A stretch of 64,000 nucleotides of DNA. It comes from Lysinibacillus sphaericus. Lineage in GTDB: Bacteria > Bacillota > Bacilli > Bacillales_A > Planococcaceae. The stretch lies in NCBI RefSeq assembly GCF_001629735.1, contig NZ_CP015224.1, positions 2,666,001 to 2,730,000 of the forward strand. Direction: 5' to 3'. The position numbers were made by a program, and so were the translations under genes. Under the pieces are notes generated by a model that was not told the DNA's origin, ran no database searches, and saw only the letters and a list, made by a program, of their open reading frames with translations. Positions 1 through 10,196 of the stretch are shown piece by piece; positions within the stretch are counted from its first letter, which is position 1; every line of letters starts with the position of its first letter.

Positions 1-458
1 CCAATTAATTTCATATCACTAAATAGAGCTGTGTCACCTGCATGATAAATCGTTAGCCCTTCAACAAATAGTAATATCCCAGCTGGCATTCCCATATAAA
101 TAATTTCTTTTGTATCTGTTACATAAGAAGAGCCATGGAAAGCCTGCGTAAACTTTACCTTCCCAAAATCGAATTCCTTAGCCCCTCCAATATGCATTGG
201 GTGTGTTTTAACTCCTTGCCAGGAAATCCAATTGGCTAATTCATTTGGAGCAATGACTAGCGCATCTTTTTTCTTCGCTAGTTCTATGGTGTCTCCAACA
301 TGATCATTATGACCATGTGTTAATAAAATAATATCTGGTGCTTCTTCAGCAACCTTTAAATCTGTTTGTCCATTACCGTTAATAAAAGGATCAATTAAAA
401 TTGTTTTCCCATTTGTTTGAATTTTGACAATTGAATGTCCATGATAGCTTATTTCCAT
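1..458 (-). CDS. UPF0173 metal-dependent hydrolase (YtkL-like), partial
   Basis: The minus strand from 458 opens [13 protein letters not shown] and runs off the window edge, so only about the first 152 residues are visible. They have metallo-beta-lactamase-fold features: an early strand with DPF (LIDPFINGN), the metal-binding [12 protein letters not shown] motif (HxHxDH) and a later YHAGDT motif. This matches the short UPF0173 hydrolases, whose substrate is unknown. A GAGGA ribosome-binding site precedes the ATG. It is divergent from the M24 peptidase at 690. Confidence 0.85.
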   Translation of the reverse strand, partial: MEISYHGHSIVKIQTNGKTILIDPFINGNGQTDLKVAEEAPDIILLTHGHNDHVGDTIELAKKKDALVIAPNELANWISWQGVKTHPMHIGGAKEFDFGKVKFTQAFHGSSYVTDTKEIIYMGMPAGILLFVEGLTIYHAGDTALFSDMKLI

Positions 459-689
459 CTTAATGTCCTCCTCGTTTATAAATGACAACCCCTCCATTTT
501 AATTCGCTACCCATGCGCTTTTTTCCTTTTTTTGATATGCTTGTACAGAGAATAATCGTATCACTCTCTAACAATTTTATACTTTGTTAGATCACAATTA
601 TTCAGTGATAAAAAGGAACAGCCCTTTTCTTTAGAAAGTCGAAGGTTCCTCATTAAAATTTTCCATGTACTAAAAAGGAGGACATATTT

Positions 690-1778
690 ATGTCAAAGGT
701 TGAAGAAATCCAAAGTTATTTACAGCAAAATCACATTGATGCAGCATTTATCACTACACCTGACAATGTTTTTTACGTTTCAGGCTTTAAAAGTAATCCA
801 CATGAGAGATTACTAGGTGTCATGATTTTTAAAGATGCTGAACCTTTTCTAATTTGTCCGCAAATGGAGATTCCAGATGCAAAAGCGGCTGGTTGGTCTT
901 ATGAGGTTATTGGTCACCAAGATACTGACAATTCGATGGAAGTGCTTGCACAAGCCATTACATCACGTGAAATTCAACCAACTACGTTTGCCATTGAAAA
1001 AGCACAGCTCATTGTGGAACGCTTAGAGGCACTACAGCAATCCTTCCCACAAGCAAATTTTGTACGTTTAGACGAAAAAATTAATGCAATGCGCGTAATT
1101 AAGGATGAAAGTGAATTAGACAAATTACGCAAAGCTGCGGAGTTAGCTGATTATGCTATTGAAATCGGTTGCAAGGAAATTGCTGAAGGTAAAACAGAAA
1201 TGGAAATTTTAACAGCCATTGAAAATGCTATTCAAGATAAAGGCTGTAAAATGTCCTTTGAAACAATGGTACTAAGTGGACCAAAAACAGCCTCTCCTCA
1301 TGGTCATCCAGGCGCACGTAAAATAGAAAAAGGGGATATGGTGCTATTTGACCTTGGTGTCATTTATGATGGCTATTGCTCTGATATTACACGTACAGTT
1401 GCCTTTGGTGAGCCAAGTGAAGCACAAAAAGAAATTTATCATGCTGTGTTAGCAGCTAACCAAAATGCTGTTTCAGCTGTGAAGCCTGGTGTACGTGCTA
1501 TGGACTTAGATAAAATCGCACGCGATACGATTACAGAAGCCGGTTTTGGAGAATATTTCACACATCGTCTTGGACATGGTCTTGGTATTTCTGTACATGA
1601 ATTCCCATCTGTTACAGGAACAAACGACATGACAATGGAAGAGGGTATGGTCTTTACGATTGAGCCTGGAATATATAAATCAGATGTAACAGGTGTACGT
1701 ATCGAGGATGATGTTGTTGTAACAAAAGATGGTGTGGAAGTACTAACAAAATTCCCGAAAGATTTAATCATTCTATAA
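690..1778 (+). CDS. M24 family Xaa-Pro aminopeptidase/dipeptidase (YpdF/PepQ-like)
   Basis: A 362-residue cytoplasmic metallopeptidase of the type that releases residues next to proline in peptide turnover. The N-terminal creatinase-like domain (about 1-130) is followed by the pita-bread catalytic domain. The five expected metal ligands are visible: D221, D232, H296 (HRLGHGLG), E325 (TIEPGIY) and E339 (GVRIEDD). The start follows AAAGGAGG. Length is normal for the PepQ/YpdF group; prolidase and aminopeptidase P activities cannot be told apart here. It appears monocistronic, ending before the convergent terminator at 1901. Confidence 0.92.
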   Translation: MSKVEEIQSYLQQNHIDAAFITTPDNVFYVSGFKSNPHERLLGVMIFKDAEPFLICPQMEIPDAKAAGWSYEVIGHQDTDNSMEVLAQAITSREIQPTTFAIEKAQLIVERLEALQQSFPQANFVRLDEKINAMRVIKDESELDKLRKAAELADYAIEIGCKEIAEGKTEMEILTAIENAIQDKGCKMSFETMVLSGPKTASPHGHPGARKIEKGDMVLFDLGVIYDGYCSDITRTVAFGEPSEAQKEIYHAVLAANQNAVSAVKPGVRAMDLDKIARDTITEAGFGEYFTHRLGHGLGISVHEFPSVTGTNDMTMEEGMVFTIEPGIYKSDVTGVRIEDDVVVTKDGVEVLTKFPKDLIIL

Positions 1779-1900
1779 TATAAAAAAGGAAGCATCGAAT
1801 TTGTCTTCCTACAGACTGTAGACAAACACAAAATTTTTGAGAGCTTGCCTATAAAAGCGTCGTTGATCTTTACTTGGGAAATGTTTGTAAGAAAAATAAC

Positions 1901-1936
1901 AAAATCCTTCGAGAGTGAATTTCTCGAAGGATTTTT
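1901..1936 (-). terminator. Terminator for ald, possibly bidirectional
   Basis: A perfect stem (AAAATCCTTCGAGA with TCTCGAAGGATTTT) lies between the convergent M24 peptidase and ald genes. It has A/T tracts on both sides. Confidence 0.85.
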
Positions 1937-1951
1937 CATTTTTACAGGAAA

Positions 1952-3067
1952 TTATTGAATAAGCTCATCCACATTGACATATGGAATTCCTTGTGAATCT
2001 GCTACAGCTTTATATACTAGTTGTCCATCTAATGTATTCACACCTTTTTTTAGTGCAGCATTGTCTAGGCAAGCTTGTTTATAGCCTTTATTTGCAATTT
2101 GAAGTGCGTAAGGAATTGTATTATTTGTTAAAGCAATTGTTGATGTACGTGGTACAGCTCCCGGCATATTCGCAACTGCATAATGGACAACGCCGTGTTT
2201 TACGTAAGTTGGATCATCATGTGTTGTGACACGATCTGAAGAAGCAAAAATACCACCTTGGTCAATAGCGATATCCACTACTACAGAGCCAGCTTGCATT
2301 GATTGAATCATTTCTTCAGACACAAGCTTCGGTGCTTTTGCGCCTGGAATTAACACGGCACCAATTACTAAATCGGAAGTTTTCACAGATTCTGCAATAT
2401 TATAAGGATTAGAAATCAAAGTTTGAACATCACGGCCAAACATATCTTCTAATTGGCGTAAACGCTCAGGACTTAAATCGATAACTGTTACGTCTGCTCC
2501 CATGCCAACAGCGATTTTCGCAGCGTTCGTTCCCGCGATACCACCACCGATGACTGTCACTTTACCGCGTTGTACACCTGATACACCGCCAAGTAAAATC
2601 CCTTTACCAGCATGATTTCTCTCTAAGAACTGTGCACCAATTTGTGTAGCCATTTTACCTGCTACTTCACTCATTGGTGTTAATAACGGTAGTGAACCAT
2701 TTGCTAATTGAACGGTTTCGTAGGCAATCCCTACAACTTTTTTATTTAAAAGTGCCTGAGTCAATTCAACTTCTGGCGCTAAGTGTAAGTAAGTGAATAG
2801 GATTTGACCTTCATAAAAGTAATTATACTCAGAAGCTACAGGCTCTTTCACCTTCATAATCATCTCTTGTGACCAAGCTTCCTTAGCAGTATTCACAATA
2901 TGAGCACCAGCTGCAATATAATCAGCATCCGTAAAGCTTGATCCTAAGCCTGCTCCAGTTTCAATGTACACCTCATGGCCTGCATGTGTTAAAGTAACAA
3001 CTCCTGCTGGTGTCATCGCTACACGATTTTCATTGTTTTTAATTTCCTTTGGAATACCAATTTTCAT
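1952..3067 (-). CDS. ald: Alanine dehydrogenase
   Basis: This 371-residue NAD-dependent enzyme reversibly deaminates L-alanine to pyruvate and ammonia, a catabolic and sporulation-linked role in Bacillales. The family's substrate residues are visible: R15 (NENRVAMTP), K74 (MKVKEP) and H95 (YLHLAP). The NAD-binding glycine motif [12 protein letters not shown] is at 173-184. Length matches the Ald/PNT family. The ATG follows a GGAAGGGGA ribosome-binding site. It is a single gene with its own terminator. Confidence 0.97.
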   Translation of the reverse strand: MKIGIPKEIKNNENRVAMTPAGVVTLTHAGHEVYIETGAGLGSSFTDADYIAAGAHIVNTAKEAWSQEMIMKVKEPVASEYNYFYEGQILFTYLHLAPEVELTQALLNKKVVGIAYETVQLANGSLPLLTPMSEVAGKMATQIGAQFLERNHAGKGILLGGVSGVQRGKVTVIGGGIAGTNAAKIAVGMGADVTVIDLSPERLRQLEDMFGRDVQTLISNPYNIAESVKTSDLVIGAVLIPGAKAPKLVSEEMIQSMQAGSVVVDIAIDQGGIFASSDRVTTHDDPTYVKHGVVHYAVANMPGAVPRTSTIALTNNTIPYALQIANKGYKQACLDNAALKKGVNTLDGQLVYKAVADSQGIPYVNVDELIQ

Positions 3068-3468
3068 AGTTCCCTATCCCCTTCCATTACGTAAAAAATC
3101 AGCATCATTTATGTAATTAAAAATAGATGCACCCCTTGCAATTCCATATTACCAAACAAATAAAAAAAAAGCTTTAATTAAAGTAAATACAAATAAAATT
3201 TCTAACATTTCCAAAATACAAAATATTTAAACGGTAATTCCAGCTAATAAATTACTATATTTAAAAAATAAAAAGGAAGCTTATAGCAATAGGAACTAGC
3301 CATTCCGAAAGCCAAAAATACGTTTGCACGCTGCAAATAGTGGGAATGAAGTAATTATATTTTCTTCATGAAATGCCTTCACTTTTTCATAATTTTTCTT
3401 CCGGAAAGTATTTCCTTTAGAAAATCATTTGGTATAATCAACATATACAAATCAGGGAGGTTTTTCAA
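3068..3468. other. Intergenic region between divergent ald and usp
   Basis: This 401-bp AT-rich gap must hold both divergent promoters. A TATAAT at 3433-3438 is a reasonable -10 for the usp gene. I see no clear -35, no operator palindrome and no coding potential with a ribosome-binding site. Confidence 0.6.
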
Positions 3469-3918
3469 ATGGCTAATCATTATAAAAGCATTGTGGTTGC
3501 AGTAGACGGTTCTAAGGAAGCTGAATACGCCTTTCGTAAATCAATTGACGTGGCGAAGCGTAATGAAGGTTCGGTATTAAATTTAGTAAATGTTATTGAT
3601 ACACGTTCATTCGCTGCAATCGAAGCATACGACCGTTCTATTGCAGAACGTGCACAAGCATTCTCTGAAGAACTATTAAATGGTTACAAAAAGCAAGCTG
3701 AAGATGAAGGTATCGCAAACGTTAACCTAATCATCGAATATGGTTCTCCAAAAAATATTATTACTAAAGAGCTTTCTAAAATCGTAGACGCAGATCTAAT
3801 CATTTGTGGTGCCACAGGTCTAAATGCAGTAGAACGTTTCCTAATTGGTTCAGTATCTGAAGCAATTGTACGTTCAGCTAATTGTGACGTTCTTGTAATC
3901 CGCACACCTGAAAACTAA
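3469..3918 (+). CDS. Universal stress protein (UspA family)
   Basis: A 149-residue single-domain Usp. It has the N-terminal strand IVVAVDGS and the ATP-binding signature G-x2-G-x9-GS near the C-terminus (GATGLNAVERFLIGS), followed by CDVLVIR, so it is likely an ATP-binding member. It is preceded by a strong AGGGAGG and stands alone, ending at the hairpin at 3931. The specific stress role cannot be read from sequence. Confidence 0.94.
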   Translation: MANHYKSIVVAVDGSKEAEYAFRKSIDVAKRNEGSVLNLVNVIDTRSFAAIEAYDRSIAERAQAFSEELLNGYKKQAEDEGIANVNLIIEYGSPKNIITKELSKIVDADLIICGATGLNAVERFLIGSVSEAIVRSANCDVLVIRTPEN

Positions 3919-3930
3919 TCAGCAATACAT

Positions 3931-3961
3931 AAAAAGGTATCCTACAGTAGGATACCTTTTT
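3931..3961. terminator. Bidirectional terminator between usp and the methyltransferase gene
   Basis: Stem AAAAAGGTATCCTA / TAGGATACCTTTTT with a short loop, between convergent genes. Confidence 0.88.
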
Positions 3962-3976
3962 GAATTCTATGAGCAA

Positions 3977-4906
3977 TTACTTGCCTTCTTTCCACATTTT
4001 CACTTTTTCAAAGAATAAGGCAAGTGCTTGTTTATTTTGCATATTTGGTACCTTTGCTAAAAGCACTTCTTTAGGTGATTGACATTCCTTCGATTGCTTT
4101 TGCAAAATGACAATGCTCTTTTCTAATGATTTATTGGCAAACATGGAATCAGGTAGCTGAATAATTGCTTGAATCCAAGCGTGCTTTTGAATGTACTTGT
4201 GAAGTTGCTTAGACTGCTCTGAATCAAACAGATGTGATGGCGCAAGGAAAAATAAGTAGCCACCTTCCTTTGTATAATTCATAGATTGCTCCATAAATAA
4301 ATGGTGGGCATAGCTCATTCCCTCTGACGAGCACAATTCATACTCAAGGGCAATTTCTTCATTTGGATAATAACCAACAGGTAAATCACAAACAACTGCA
4401 TCAACTGGATTTGCTAGTAAATCTTGCAAGGCATCCTGTCGATATAAAGAAATTGGCTGCTCTGTTAAATCAGCTGTAGCTGCCGCTAAACGTATAAGTA
4501 GCTCATCTACTTCTACACCTGTAGCCTCGACTTTTCCATCTAATAAATTCATAACTGTTAGCAATAAATTTCCCGTACCTACTGCTGGATCCATAATCGA
4601 TATTTTTTCTTGCTCAAGACGTTCAGCAAAGATTTGCTCAACAAAATAGCCCACTAATAACCCTAACGTATCAGGTGTCATTTGATGGTTTGGTTGAGAG
4701 CTTTTACGCATTCCTTTTAGAATGGCAATTTGTATAGCCTTGCGAATATCCTCTTTCGTTGCATCTTTTTGTGAGAAATCAACCTCGCCATCAAGCCATG
4801 CCTCTAGCCCATCTAGCAACCCCTCTAACAAAGTTGTATTGTGCTCTTTTTCGATTTTTTCAGCATGCTCATTTAACATACCAAATAATTTCTCGATATT
4901 TTCCAT
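3977..4906 (-). CDS. Class I SAM-dependent methyltransferase, YtxK-like
   Basis: About 309 residues, starting at the ATG at 4906 (MENIEKLFG) with AAAGGAAG upstream; an in-frame extension to 4954 has no ribosome-binding site. The fold resembles the HsdM/N6-adenine methyltransferase group: MDPAVGTGNLLLTVMN is motif I, and CDLPVGYYPNEE sits where N6-adenine enzymes have (N/D)PPY. The altered catalytic tetrad (DLPV) fits YtxK-type housekeeping proteins rather than a restriction methylase. No specificity or endonuclease subunit is nearby. Confidence 0.85.
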   Translation of the reverse strand: MENIEKLFGMLNEHAEKIEKEHNTTLLEGLLDGLEAWLDGEVDFSQKDATKEDIRKAIQIAILKGMRKSSQPNHQMTPDTLGLLVGYFVEQIFAERLEQEKISIMDPAVGTGNLLLTVMNLLDGKVEATGVEVDELLIRLAAATADLTEQPISLYRQDALQDLLANPVDAVVCDLPVGYYPNEEIALEYELCSSEGMSYAHHLFMEQSMNYTKEGGYLFFLAPSHLFDSEQSKQLHKYIQKHAWIQAIIQLPDSMFANKSLEKSIVILQKQSKECQSPKEVLLAKVPNMQNKQALALFFEKVKMWKEGK

Positions 4907-4927
4907 AGATAACTTCCTTTCAAGCAG

Positions 4928-4963
4928 AAAAGAGCCGTGACAAACACTCGTCACAGCCCCTTT
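4928..4963 (-). terminator. Terminator downstream of tpx
   Basis: On the minus strand, GGGGCTGTGACG pairs with TGTCACGGCTCTTTT and is followed by a T tract. Confidence 0.75.
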
Positions 4964-4995
4964 GTCTAGTATTATCTTAGCCTAAAACCAGGCCA

Positions 4996-5499
4996 TTATG
5001 CTAGTGCTTTGACAGCTGCAATAGCCGCTTCATAGTTTGGATGATCTGTTGCCTCAGGTACATACTCAACATATGTTACTTTATTGTTTTCATCCACAAC
5101 AAACACAGCACGTGTCAGAAGACGTAATTCTTGAATATACACGCCATAAGCCTCACCAAATGAAAGGTCACGGTGATCAGAAACCGTTTGAACTGCATCA
5201 ATACCTGCTGCCCCACACCAACGTTTTTGAGCGAATGGAAGATCTACAGATACTGTGTAAATCACTACATTATCACCTAAGTTAGCTGCTTCTTCATTGA
5301 AACGACGTGTTTGAGCATCACATACACCAGTATCTAATGATGGTACAACACTAAATAAACGAATTTTCCCCTCTGAATCTTTTAATGTTACAGGTGAAAG
5401 GTCATTCGCTAATACTGTAAAAGCTGGTGCTAAATCGCCCACCTTTACTTCATTACCTACTAGTGTCACTGGACCATTTTTAAATGTTACTTGTGCCAT
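4996..5499 (-). CDS. tpx: Thiol peroxidase (atypical 2-Cys peroxiredoxin)
   Basis: This 167-residue enzyme reduces H2O2 and alkyl hydroperoxides using thioredoxin. The peroxidatic cysteine is C60 in [12 protein letters not shown] and the resolving cysteine is C95 in QKRWCGAAG, the spacing expected for Tpx. The ATG follows AGGAGGCG. It is monocistronic. Identity and full length are clear. Confidence 0.96.
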   Translation of the reverse strand: MAQVTFKNGPVTLVGNEVKVGDLAPAFTVLANDLSPVTLKDSEGKIRLFSVVPSLDTGVCDAQTRRFNEEAANLGDNVVIYTVSVDLPFAQKRWCGAAGIDAVQTVSDHRDLSFGEAYGVYIQELRLLTRAVFVVDENNKVTYVEYVPEATDHPNYEAAIAAVKALA

Positions 5500-5601
5500 A
5501 TAAACGCCTCCTAATCATCATATGTACATAATATTACTAAATGAAGGGAATTAATTGCAACTAAGATAGCTTACTTTATTCAAAGTGTTAGCTAGCAATA
5601 G

Positions 5602-5633
5602 AAAAGACTGTCTCATCGTTTGAGACAGTCTCT
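5602..5633 (-). terminator. Terminator of the sppA-RDD operon
   Basis: Stem AGAGACTGTCTCAAA / TTTGAGACAGTC-type hairpin followed by T residues, read on the minus strand just after the RDD gene stop. Confidence 0.85.
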
Positions 5634-5636
5634 TGT

Positions 5637-6263
5637 TTATTGTTCATTTTTTTCTTCTAGTTTTTCTAGCTCAGGTTTTCCCTCTTGTTCAATAGAAGCT
5701 ATCTTTTCATCTTTTTTCTCTATAGAAAGTGGCACTAAATTCTTTTCAATATAGACTTTCTCATGAACCACTGTTGTATCGGCGAAATAGTCATGCAGCC
5801 CTTGATTGTCTGGTAAAATAACTACCAAAATATAAAGAGGCATCACAATATTATTAATAATACGCCCAATCCATTCACGGAATAATACATCTGACCAAGT
5901 AAGGTTACCATGCTTTAATGAAATGACACGTAATCCAAATACCATCTTCCCTAGCGTTTGACCAAAGAATTTTGTCATAAGGACAAAATAACTATAATAA
6001 AGAACCGCTGAAATAATGGAGATTGGAGCATACCAAACTGATTCTGATAAGGACCAATCCATTAAATAAAAGATAGGATTAAAGAGTATTCCAACTACAG
6101 CAGACACAATAAACCCATCCAATAAAAATGCCCACAATCGAATCCAAAAGCCTGCTGTTTTTAATGTGTAGTTTTTTTGCCTTGCTAAATCTTCCGTGCC
6201 ATTGTTAAAAAAGTTATTTTCCATTGAGGGTGAACCTTGCATAACAACTTCATTGTTTGTCAT
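5637..6263 (-). CDS. RDD-family membrane protein (YteJ/SppI-like)
   Basis: This 208-residue protein has an RDD domain: FWIRLWAFLLDGFIVS opens the first membrane segment, and three or four hydrophobic helices lie between about residues 40 and 165. The charged C-terminal tail (KKDEKIASIEQEGKPELEK) is likely cytoplasmic. It is directly downstream of sppA (12 bp), as yteJ is in B. subtilis, where the product (SppI) inhibits SppA and is linked to lantibiotic resistance. The same role here is inference from synteny. Confidence 0.85.
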   Translation of the reverse strand: MTNNEVVMQGSPSMENNFFNNGTEDLARQKNYTLKTAGFWIRLWAFLLDGFIVSAVVGILFNPIFYLMDWSLSESVWYAPISIISAVLYYSYFVLMTKFFGQTLGKMVFGLRVISLKHGNLTWSDVLFREWIGRIINNIVMPLYILVVILPDNQGLHDYFADTTVVHEKVYIEKNLVPLSIEKKDEKIASIEQEGKPELEKLEEKNEQ

Positions 6264-6275
6264 TGAACTCCCTCC

Positions 6276-7289
6276 TTAGTATTCCCCGTATAAATACATC
6301 ATTTTAGGTGCATTGTAATCTGTCATAATTTTCATTAGCATTTTTTCCTCTGCTGAAGGACCGAACATGGAGCCAATTTTCATCCCAACATATGATTGCC
6401 ATCCGCCCATATCATAAGCATATTCAAATAATACAGCATCTTCTAGTCCAAAATCGGCGCGTAAGGCTGCAATGGCAGCTTCTTCGTCGCCAATTTCATC
6501 GACTAAACCAGCTTCAAGTGCTTTTGTACCACCAAGAATACGGCCATCCGCCACTTTCTTCACATCGGCTTCTGACATATTACGTCCTTGTTCAACGATA
6601 TCCACAAATTCTTCATATGTTTCATTGATCATATCCTGCATCATTGCACGTTCCTCTGGTGTCACATCACGCATTGGACTTAGCATATCCTTATGCTCCC
6701 CAGATTTAAACGTTTCGAATTTGACACCGACTTTTTCAGCCAATGCTTGATAATTAATAGATTGCATGATAACACCAATTGAGCCTGTTATTGTATCACG
6801 ATGTGCAAATATTTTGTCTGCTGGAGCTGAAATATAATAACCACCAGATGCTGCCATTGAATCCATTGATACATAAATTGGAATTTGTCTTTCTTCTTTA
6901 ATTTTTAACAGCTTTTTATAAATTTCAGCAGATTCTTTTACCCCTCCACCAGGAGAGTTAACACTTAAAACAATTCCTTCAATCGTATCATCGTACAAAA
7001 TACTATCCAATTGTTCTAGGAAAAATTGATGATCATATGCAACAGGCTGCCATAGTGAACTTGAGCCAATATCTTGGATCGTGCCATCCACCTTTAAATA
7101 GGCAATCCTTTTATCAAAATTATCCCCTTCAATTACATTTTCATATACATCTAAGTTATTTCCTGCCATTAAACTATCAAAATTACCTAGGAAATCTGCT
7201 TTAAATAGCGCAAAAATGGTATTAATCCCCAATGAAAACAGTAAAAGAACACCTGCTACTATTAATGCAACCCACCTTTTAACATTCAT
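6276..7289 (-). CDS. sppA: Signal peptide peptidase SppA (S49)
   Basis: A 337-residue membrane serine protease with an N-terminal signal-anchor (about 5-27) and a half-length S49 domain, the Gram-positive form. The NSPGGG motif is at 111-116. The nucleophile is S148 (SMAASGGYY) and the general base is K200 (SGEHKDM), a 52-residue spacing like the Ser-Lys dyad of B. subtilis SppA. It degrades leftover signal peptides and membrane peptides. The start follows GGAGGCGGAAAG. It heads the operon with the RDD gene. Confidence 0.95.
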   Translation of the reverse strand: MNVKRWVALIVAGVLLLFSLGINTIFALFKADFLGNFDSLMAGNNLDVYENVIEGDNFDKRIAYLKVDGTIQDIGSSSLWQPVAYDHQFFLEQLDSILYDDTIEGIVLSVNSPGGGVKESAEIYKKLLKIKEERQIPIYVSMDSMAASGGYYISAPADKIFAHRDTITGSIGVIMQSINYQALAEKVGVKFETFKSGEHKDMLSPMRDVTPEERAMMQDMINETYEEFVDIVEQGRNMSEADVKKVADGRILGGTKALEAGLVDEIGDEEAAIAALRADFGLEDAVLFEYAYDMGGWQSYVGMKIGSMFGPSAEEKMLMKIMTDYNAPKMMYLYGEY

Positions 7290-7410
7290 CTCTTTCCGCC
7301 TCCTTATGACGTAATACGTATGACTTGCTCATTAGTTTCATTTTTTTGCAATAATATGCAATTAGTTTTATTCTATTTATTTCCTCATAATACCTTACCT
7401 AAAATTACAA

Positions 7411-7449
7411 AAAAAATCAAAGTTCATTTCTTTGATGAACTCTGATTTT
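7411..7449 (-). terminator. Terminator of the acyl-CoA synthetase gene
   Basis: AATCAGAGTTCATC pairs with ATGAACTTTGATT on the minus strand, followed by a long T run. Confidence 0.85.
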
Positions 7450-7472
7450 CGACATTATTTCCTAGGAAATGA

Positions 7473-9056
7473 TTATTGTATACATTTTTTTATTTCTTGT
7501 TGCCTTAATTCGACACGTCTAATTTTACCAGATGCAGTTTTGGGTAACTCTGTAACAAATTCAATAGCACGTGGATATTTATAAGGTGCTGTTAATGATT
7601 TCACATGATTTTGAAGGGTTTGAATAAGCCCTTGATCACCATTAACACCATACTGCAGGATAATAAATGCTTTAACGATGTTCCCGCGAACTCTATCAGG
7701 GCTTGCAATGACAGCAACCTCTTTCACAGTCGGATGCTTCATCAACGCATCCTCCACTTCAAAGGGTCCAATTGTGTAACCTGAGGAAATAATGACATCA
7801 TCCCCGCGTCCTTCAAACCAAAAGTAGCCGTCCGCATCTTTATAAGCTCGATCCCCTGTTATATACCAATCACCACGAAATTGTAAATTTGTACGTTCTG
7901 GATCATTTAAATATCTTTTAAAGAGTGCAGGTGTTTCTCGATGAACGGCAATATCACCTACTTCTCCTATAGCTACTGGCTCACCAAAATCGTCTATAAT
8001 TTCAACGGTGTTGCCAGGGGTAGGCTTCCCCATCGAACCAACTCTTGCCTCCATACCTACCATAGTCCCTACCAGTAAGGTATTTTCTGTTTGACCATAA
8101 CCATCTCGCACCTGTAGATGAAAAGTATCCGCGAATTTTTTTATAACTTCACTGTTCAAGGGCTCACCTGCTGAAACAGCTTGTCGAATTGAACTGATAT
8201 CATACTCCTGTAAATTGTCAAGTGCTGCCATAAAACGATATTCAGTCGGTGTACAACATAAGATATTCATTTTAAATTTTTCAAGCAATGTTAAATAGGT
8301 TGCCGCATCAAACTTTCCTTTATAGACAAAAGCAGTGGCACCACTGCCTAAAATGGCGAGAAACGGGCTCCAAATCCATTTTTGCCATCCTGGTGCTGCG
8401 GTTGCCCATACAATATCATTTTCTTGTACTCCTAGCCAATGAGGAGCTATTGTCCGTAAATGTGCATAGCCCCAGCTATGCGTATGCACTGCAGCTTTCG
8501 GATTTCCTGTTGTGCCACTTGTATAAGCTAAAAATGCATGGTCTGTACTTTTTGTTGGTGTAGAACTTATGTAAGTTGTTGGTTGCTTTCGCATTATGTC
8601 TAACAATGGCTGCCATGGCTCATGAGCATTTCCAATAACAAATAGCTGCACCTCTTGTAAATTTTCTACTTGATCAAATTGCTGAATGTAAGGCTCAAAG
8701 GCCACAATTGCTTTAGCATCGGCATGATGAATACGATACTCAATATCTTTTGTTCTTAGCATTTCAGAGCTTGGAATGATTGTTAAACCCGCTTTTAATG
8801 CAGCAATATAGACAATGTATGCTTCTACTGAGCGTGGTACCATCACTAAAATGACATCACCTTTAGTTAATCCATTTTTTGTAAAGACATGTGCCGCCTG
8901 ATTCGCTCTTTCAAGTAAATGTGCGTAGGTGATAAATTGTACATCAGAATGCTCTTCATAAATTATCAATGCATTTTTAGTTGAATCCTTAGCATATTTT
9001 TCAAATTCATCAGTTATGTTATACCATTCTGGTGCTACTAATTCTTGTCTTTTCAT
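7473..9056 (-). CDS. Acyl-CoA synthetase, MbcS/YtcI-like
   Basis: Starting from MKRQELVAPEWYN (ATG at 9056, preceded by AAAAGGGGG), this is a 527-residue ANL-superfamily enzyme that activates a carboxylic acid with ATP and CoA. It shows the P-loop AYTSGTTGNPKAA, the YGQTENT A5 motif, the GDRAYKDADGYFWFEGR hinge region and the C-terminal catalytic lysine in PKTASGKIRR. N-terminal similarity and gene neighbourhood resemble B. subtilis MbcS (methylbutyryl-CoA synthetase), so a short or branched acyl substrate is likely but not proven. Confidence 0.88.
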   Translation of the reverse strand: MKRQELVAPEWYNITDEFEKYAKDSTKNALIIYEEHSDVQFITYAHLLERANQAAHVFTKNGLTKGDVILVMVPRSVEAYIVYIAALKAGLTIIPSSEMLRTKDIEYRIHHADAKAIVAFEPYIQQFDQVENLQEVQLFVIGNAHEPWQPLLDIMRKQPTTYISSTPTKSTDHAFLAYTSGTTGNPKAAVHTHSWGYAHLRTIAPHWLGVQENDIVWATAAPGWQKWIWSPFLAILGSGATAFVYKGKFDAATYLTLLEKFKMNILCCTPTEYRFMAALDNLQEYDISSIRQAVSAGEPLNSEVIKKFADTFHLQVRDGYGQTENTLLVGTMVGMEARVGSMGKPTPGNTVEIIDDFGEPVAIGEVGDIAVHRETPALFKRYLNDPERTNLQFRGDWYITGDRAYKDADGYFWFEGRGDDVIISSGYTIGPFEVEDALMKHPTVKEVAVIASPDRVRGNIVKAFIILQYGVNGDQGLIQTLQNHVKSLTAPYKYPRAIEFVTELPKTASGKIRRVELRQQEIKKCIQ

Positions 9057-9249
9057 GGCAAATGCCCCCTTTTGATAAGACACATTATACTCCTTTCTTA
9101 GAATTTTCAATGGTTTACACTTGATTTGAGTAAAGTCATGACAACTATCATACTTACCTATATGGCATCAGTCACGTTTTGTTGATAGGAAAACTTGCTA
9201 TTGAATACATATGAAAAGTATGGTACATTTTGGTCAACTAAAAGCAAGA

Positions 9250-9329
9250 TTGCAGGGGGACTCATAAAGAGTTGAGAAGGTAAAACCTGACCCTTTGAAC
9301 CTGTTAGTTAATACTGACGTAGGGAGCAA
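9250..9329 (+). promoter_or_regulatory. TPP riboswitch (THI box)
   Basis: A canonical thiamine-pyrophosphate aptamer precedes thiM. The conserved segments are AGGGGGACTC, the CCTGACCCTTTGAACCTG core and GACGTAGGGAGCAA. TTGC at 9250 and GCAA at 9326 can form P1. It is followed by an intrinsic terminator at 9351, which points to transcriptional control: TPP binding would favour termination. Confidence 0.96.
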
Positions 9330-9350
9330 TGAACATCTTTTTTTCAGATG

Positions 9351-9394
9351 AAAGGCTCTTTTTCGTGCATTTTTACACAAAAGAGCCTTTTTTT
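9351..9394 (+). terminator. Riboswitch expression-platform terminator
   Basis: AAAGGCTCTTTT pairs with AAAAGAGCCTTTTTTT, between the THI box and thiM. Confidence 0.9.
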
Positions 9395-9428
9395 GCGTGC
9401 TTACGTCCACCCATGAAGGAGGACTAAA

Positions 9429-10196
9429 ATGATTTTTCAAACGATTCGTCAACAACAACCGCTTATACACTGTATAACTAATTATGTTGTGGCTAATTTC
9501 CAAGCAAATGGCTTATTGGCATTAGGAGCCTCTCCTGTCATGGCTGATGACAGCCATGAGGTAGAAGAAATGGTGGCCATTGCAGAAGCTCTTTTAATCA
9601 ATATTGGTACACTGAATGATCGAACAAAGGAAGCGATGCTGTTAGCAGGAAAAAAGGCAAATACCCTTGGTATTCCTGTTATATTAGATCCAGTTGGCGC
9701 AGGTGCCACAGTTTATCGCAAGGAAACCGTACACCTATTACTTACAGACATACAATTTGCGGTCATACGCTGTAACAAGGGAGAACTTGCGGCATTAGTG
9801 AATGTGGAATGGCAACAAAAAGGTGTTGATAGTGGTGATGGATTTATTGACATAGAAACAGAAGCAACATTATTGGCTCAACGCTACAACTGTATAGTCA
9901 TTGTTACAGGCGAACATGATTTTATGACAGACGGTGTGCAGAGCCAATGGATAACTGGTGGAAATTCACAAATGACAGAAGTCACTGGTACAGGCTGTTT
10001 ACTTAGTGCTATATGTGGAGCCGCCTACTCTTCAGGAGAAGATCCATACAGTCAATTAGTGGAAACCCTCACTTACTACAAAAAAGCAGCTGAGCTAGCA
10101 TCAGCCTTTACAGAGGATATCGGGGATATTCAAATTGCTTTGCTAAATGCCCTACATCGTCTTTCAAAGGAGGGTGAGGCTTCATGCATATTGTAA
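9429..10196 (+). CDS. thiM: Hydroxyethylthiazole kinase
   Basis: This 255-residue ribokinase-fold enzyme phosphorylates 4-methyl-5-(2-hydroxyethyl)thiazole for thiamine salvage. Visible landmarks are HCITNYVVAN near the N-terminus, VILDPVGAGAT at about 76-86 and the anion-hole/catalytic GTGCLLSA near residue 190. Start follows GAAGGAGG. First gene of thiMDE; it overlaps thiD by 13 bp, indicating coupled translation. Confidence 0.97.
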   Translation: MIFQTIRQQQPLIHCITNYVVANFQANGLLALGASPVMADDSHEVEEMVAIAEALLINIGTLNDRTKEAMLLAGKKANTLGIPVILDPVGAGATVYRKETVHLLLTDIQFAVIRCNKGELAALVNVEWQQKGVDSGDGFIDIETEATLLAQRYNCIVIVTGEHDFMTDGVQSQWITGGNSQMTEVTGTGCLLSAICGAAYSSGEDPYSQLVETLTYYKKAAELASAFTEDIGDIQIALLNALHRLSKEGEASCIL